DNA of 16,248 nt from Chryseosolibacter sp964393795. Lineage in GTDB: Bacteria; Bacteroidota; Bacteroidia; Cytophagales; Cyclobacteriaceae. Shown here piece after piece: positions 13,767 to 16,248 of the stretch. Positions within the stretch are counted from its first letter, which is position 1. Every line of letters starts with the position of its first letter. The stretch covers positions 1-16,248 of the forward strand of contig CAYMWA010000079.1 of assembly GCA_964393795.1 (NCBI GenBank), given 5' to 3'. The notes beneath the pieces were generated by a model, which saw only the letters and a list, made by a program, of their open reading frames with translations, was not told where the DNA came from and did no database searches. The translations under genes were made by a program, and so were the position numbers.

Positions 13767-14654
13767 CTTACTGGCATTAAACAACTTCTCCTTCTCATCC
13801 TTCGTGAGGCTCTCATATCCGCCTTCGGAGATTTTGTCGAGGATGCGGTCGATTTCTTCCTGGGTGTAAGAAGCTTTGTCGGTGGAGGTGCGTGCAGTGG
13901 TTGACCGTTCTTTGCGGTAGGAGACTTTCACTTTTGGTTTTTCTTTGAAAAGCCCTTTGAGCCATTCGAGTGTCATGGTCACCCATCCACCCCAATTGAC
14001 GCCGGCGTGGAGTTGCTTCATGTAGATAAAGCCCATCAAGGCGCCGCCCAGGTGGGCGATGTTTCCGCCTGCGTTGGTACCCACCGACCCGAGGAACGAG
14101 AGGAACACAAAGACTGCGGCGATATACTTAATTCTGACCGGCCCGATGAACAGAAGGAAGAACGTGTAGTTCGGCACCAGCGTAGCGGTTGCTACGACAA
14201 TCGCGTTGACGGCGGCCGAAGCGCCCACCATGCCGCCGAAAGTCCCTAAGCGTTCTATGAAAAAAGGTATTGTATTATAGGCGAGCAGGTAGGTAATGCC
14301 CCCGGCGATACCACCCAGCACGTACACGGCAATCAGCTTGTCACTACCCAGGTATTCGACAAACAGTTTGCCGAACCAGTAAAGAATAAGCATGTTGAAA
14401 AGGATATGCAGGATGCCCGACAGGTCGTGCATGAACATGTACGTAAGGATGGTCCACGGTCGGGTAATGAATTCCGCAAAAGGCGCCGGAATGGTGAATT
14501 GCCTGTGGAGCACTGCCCAGATGCCATCAAGGCCGCCGACCCGGGTGATCACCATGATCACGCCCATGACGACAAAAACGGCCAGATTGATGATGATCAA
14601 CTGAACGTGGCCATTGTTATAGCGCTGAAAGGCGTTTTTGAATTCCTCGAACAT
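13761..14654 (-). CDS. Rhomboid-family intramembrane serine protease with a soluble C-terminal tail
   Basis: The 297-residue membrane protein has six or so transmembrane segments (first at about 17-37). Rhomboid residues are HILFN (H83 and N87, the HxxxN of helix 2), the catalytic serine S146 in VGASAAVNA, and catalytic H201 in NIAHLGGALMG. The usual GxSG is GASA here, so the glycine after the serine is alanine. After about residue 230 a hydrophilic tail follows, ending in a small helical domain (YTQEEIDRILDKISEGGYES...) of the kind seen at the end of many Bacteroidota rhomboids. The gene starts 6 bp after the second rhomboid gene stops. It is probably the last gene of a mutL-rhomboid-rhomboid unit. 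Substrate unknown. Confidence 0.93.
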   Translation of the reverse strand: MFEEFKNAFQRYNNGHVQLIIINLAVFVVMGVIMVITRVGGLDGIWAVLHRQFTIPAPFAEFITRPWTILTYMFMHDLSGILHILFNMLILYWFGKLFVEYLGSDKLIAVYVLGGIAGGITYLLAYNTIPFFIERLGTFGGMVGASAAVNAIVVATATLVPNYTFFLLFIGPVRIKYIAAVFVFLSFLGSVGTNAGGNIAHLGGALMGFIYMKQLHAGVNWGGWVTMTLEWLKGLFKEKPKVKVSYRKERSTTARTSTDKASYTQEEIDRILDKISEGGYESLTKDEKEKLFNASKK

Positions 14655-14660
14655 ACGGGC

Positions 14661-15245
14661 TTACCTTCTTCTCATCCAAAATTGTATCAAAATAATTGCC
14701 ACGACGATACCCCCCAGGTGTGCAAAATGAGCAGTGTTGTCGCCCGGCCGCGACATGAAGCCGGAATAGATGGCGATGCTTCCGAGCACCATTACCATGT
14801 ATTTTGCTTTGAAAGATATGGGCAAAAACAACAATCTTAACTCCATGTTTGGGAAAATGATTCCAAAAGCCGTCATAACCCCATAAACAGCGCCCGAAGC
14901 GCCGATCATCACCCCAAAAGACCCCACCCCGAAAAAGAGGTCCATCAGAATGTTAAACACCCCGGCGCCGATGCCTGTGATAATGTAAAATAATAAAAAC
15001 CTCGTTTGATCCCAGAATTCCTCGAGAATCGGCCCGAAAAAGGCCAGCAATAACATGTTGAAGAAAATGTGAAAGAAGTTGGCATGGCAAAACATGTAAG
15101 TGAACAATTGGTACGGCTTGAAGTATGCCGTGTGCACGTTGTACAATGCCAGCCATTGCGTCACTGCGGGGATGATGCTTTGAAGCAGGAAAACCACGAC
15201 GTTGATGACAATCAGGTTTCGAACGATCGGCGTAAGTCGGAACAT
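14661..15245 (-). CDS. Rhomboid-family intramembrane serine protease, compact form
   Basis: This 194-residue protein is almost entirely the six-helix rhomboid core. It begins MFRLTPIVRNLIVINVVVF, a typical Bacteroidota rhomboid N-terminus. HIFFN (H59, N63) gives the helix-2 pair. GASGAVYG carries catalytic S117 in a canonical GxSG, and AHFAHLGG carries catalytic H176. There is no extra domain. It lies 32 bp after mutL and 6 bp before the longer rhomboid gene. The pair probably arose by duplication, but the proteins have diverged strongly. Both keep the Ser-His dyad, so both are probably active. Confidence 0.95.
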   Translation of the reverse strand: MFRLTPIVRNLIVINVVVFLLQSIIPAVTQWLALYNVHTAYFKPYQLFTYMFCHANFFHIFFNMLLLAFFGPILEEFWDQTRFLLFYIITGIGAGVFNILMDLFFGVGSFGVMIGASGAVYGVMTAFGIIFPNMELRLLFLPISFKAKYMVMVLGSIAIYSGFMSRPGDNTAHFAHLGGIVVAIILIQFWMRRR

Positions 15246-15277
15246 AGTTGGGGGTTAGAGCATTTAGGCGTCCGCAG

Positions 15278-16248
15278 TTATTGACGGTTAAAGTAACTTT
15301 CAATTTTACGCAATTCAAAAATAAAAAATGTGGGCGTACCGTCTGGTGTATAATTGGACGTGTTGCATGCAAACAAACGGTCAATCAGCGACTGCATCTC
15401 CTCCTTGGTCAGCTTTTGTCCCGCTTTTATTCCTGCCCGTCTGGCCAGCGATCGCGCCAGGTTTTCGTTCAACGGAATTGACAACCCAGACTGGTTGATT
15501 TTGAACTGCTCAAGCAGTCCTTCGAAGAGTGCCGTGCCATTCGCCGTGCTCAGGTTGGCGGGGATACCGTGAATCTGAAGGGTATTCTTGCCAAAAACTT
15601 CGAACCGGAAACCCAGGGCGGCGATCTCCTGCTCCATCTCCATGATCAGCGCAAAGTCGGCTGCCGACAACGTGACGGCCTGGGGGAACAGGTCCTGTTG
15701 GCTTTCGCCGGATTTGTTTTTCAACTGATCCAAAAATTTTTCATAGAGGATTCGTTCATGCGCGAACTGTTGGTCAACGACCATCAACCCGGCCCGGACC
15801 TCCCGGATGATGTACCGGTTGTGAAGTTGCACGGGCACTTTGGTCTGAACATCACCGTCCGTTGACTGGTCGGTCAGCGTGTTGGCCTTGCTTTCGAAAC
15901 GCAAGACGTGTGGCTCCGGAGACGGTGGCGCAAAATGTTTTGATTGCTCATATAACTTTTCCCAATGTTCCTGGTTGGTGTTGCGCAGGCCCGATGAAAA
16001 GCGCTCGTCAATATAGACATCGCCTGCCGGTCCGCTGCTGCGGGTGAGCTTTTCGATGATATTGACGTCCGCATCGAAGTCGATGGCCGGCGTCAGGTTG
16101 TGCGAGCCGATCGCCTGGCGAACCGCCGAACGCACGACTGCATAGACCGCGCGTTCGTCGTCAAACTTGATCTCCGTTTTTGTCGGGTGCACATTGACGT
16201 CAATGTGCTTCGGATCGATCTCAATAAAAAGTACGTAAAAAGGAAAGC
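15278..16248 (-). CDS. mutL: DNA mismatch repair protein MutL, C-terminal half
   Basis: The frame is open to the right edge, so 322 C-terminal residues are visible and the ATPase N-terminus is outside. The visible part starts in the transducer domain with DPKHIDVNVHPTKTEIKF, the MutL signature containing the conserved lysine near the ATP site. A variable linker follows, then the dimerisation domain from about QLHNRYIIREVRAGLMVVDQ to the end, ELRKIESYFNRQ. The endonuclease motif DQHAx2Ex4E reads DQQFAHERILYE (15740-15775), and the CPHGRP motif reads TPDGTP (15332-15349). Three usual metal ligands are therefore changed. It appears to be the first visible gene of a unit with two rhomboids. Confidence 0.95.
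   Translation of the reverse strand, partial: FPFYVLFIEIDPKHIDVNVHPTKTEIKFDDERAVYAVVRSAVRQAIGSHNLTPAIDFDADVNIIEKLTRSSGPAGDVYIDERFSSGLRNTNQEHWEKLYEQSKHFAPPSPEPHVLRFESKANTLTDQSTDGDVQTKVPVQLHNRYIIREVRAGLMVVDQQFAHERILYEKFLDQLKNKSGESQQDLFPQAVTLSAADFALIMEMEQEIAALGFRFEVFGKNTLQIHGIPANLSTANGTALFEGLLEQFKINQSGLSIPLNENLARSLARRAGIKAGQKLTKEEMQSLIDRLFACNTSNYTPDGTPTFFIFELRKIESYFNRQ

Noticed and set aside
13561..13869. Plus-strand frame spanning the rlmN end, heptad repeats and rhomboid 3' end
   Set aside because: It crosses two gene ends and a 7-bp repeat; no family features, and the minus-strand rhomboid is clear.
15316..15323. Internal minus-strand promoter for the rhomboid genes (TATTTTTG)
   Set aside because: It matches the -7 consensus but lies in AT-rich mutL coding sequence with no -33 element; too weak to annotate.

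Overview
The window looks like a piece of a Bacteroidota chromosome, probably order Cytophagales. The evidence is indirect. Genes lack clear Shine-Dalgarno sequences, and several gaps contain Bacteroidota-type -7 promoter elements (TANNTTTG). ClpB has the GTTGVGKT second Walker A box usual for the phylum. mutL is followed by two rhomboid genes, and a BlaI-family repressor is paired with an M56 peptidase whose N-terminus contains GWTLLHSLWQ. I see no rRNA, tRNA, CRISPR array, insertion sequence or prophage gene. The genes are ordinary chromosomal genes; most of the unusual structure lies between them.

Layout. 1-718 (-): 5' part of a WD40 protein that runs off the left edge. 858-1478 (+): Sfp-type phosphopantetheinyl transferase, followed 4 bp later by an exported one-Cys redoxin (1483-2064, +). 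2136-2834 (-): NYN-domain PIN-like protein. 2835-3511: long non-coding gap with alternative hairpins, a small family of covarying stem-loops and a 52-bp tandem repeat of 4.4 copies. 3512-6130 (+): clpB, followed by two hairpins and a strong intrinsic terminator. 6434-7162 (-): DUF72/YecE-like protein. 7163-7436: gap with a long stem-loop and two 16-bp TACGA/TCGTA palindromes. 7437-9631 (+): repressor/peptidase pair overlapping by 4 bp. 9644-11804 (-): DUF1611 protein followed by an enolase-superfamily epimerase, 10 bp apart. 12030-12482 (+): secreted lipocalin-like protein. 12552-13601 (+): rlmN. 13600-13766: inverted heptad repeats. 13761-15245 (-): two rhomboid proteases downstream of mutL (15278 to the right edge, -).

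How the genes work together. (i) The BlaI-like repressor probably represses its own operon through the two palindromes, and the membrane M56 protein probably relieves repression. (ii) The DUF1611 plus epimerase pair matches the reported DgcN/DgcA pair for D-glutamate catabolism (N-acetylation of D-Glu, then racemisation of the N-acetyl form). L-Ala-D/L-Glu epimerisation in murein recycling is the alternative. (iii) mutL and the two rhomboid genes look like one transcription unit, with unrelated functions. ClpB, RlmN, MutL and the PPTase are housekeeping proteins.

The best candidates for something less described are the D-amino-acid gene pair, the BlaI-type operators with the non-PBP M56 sensor, the MutL C-terminus that lacks the usual metal ligands, and the repeat families at 2967-3315 and 13600-13766. 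I ran no searches; all family calls come from reading motifs.
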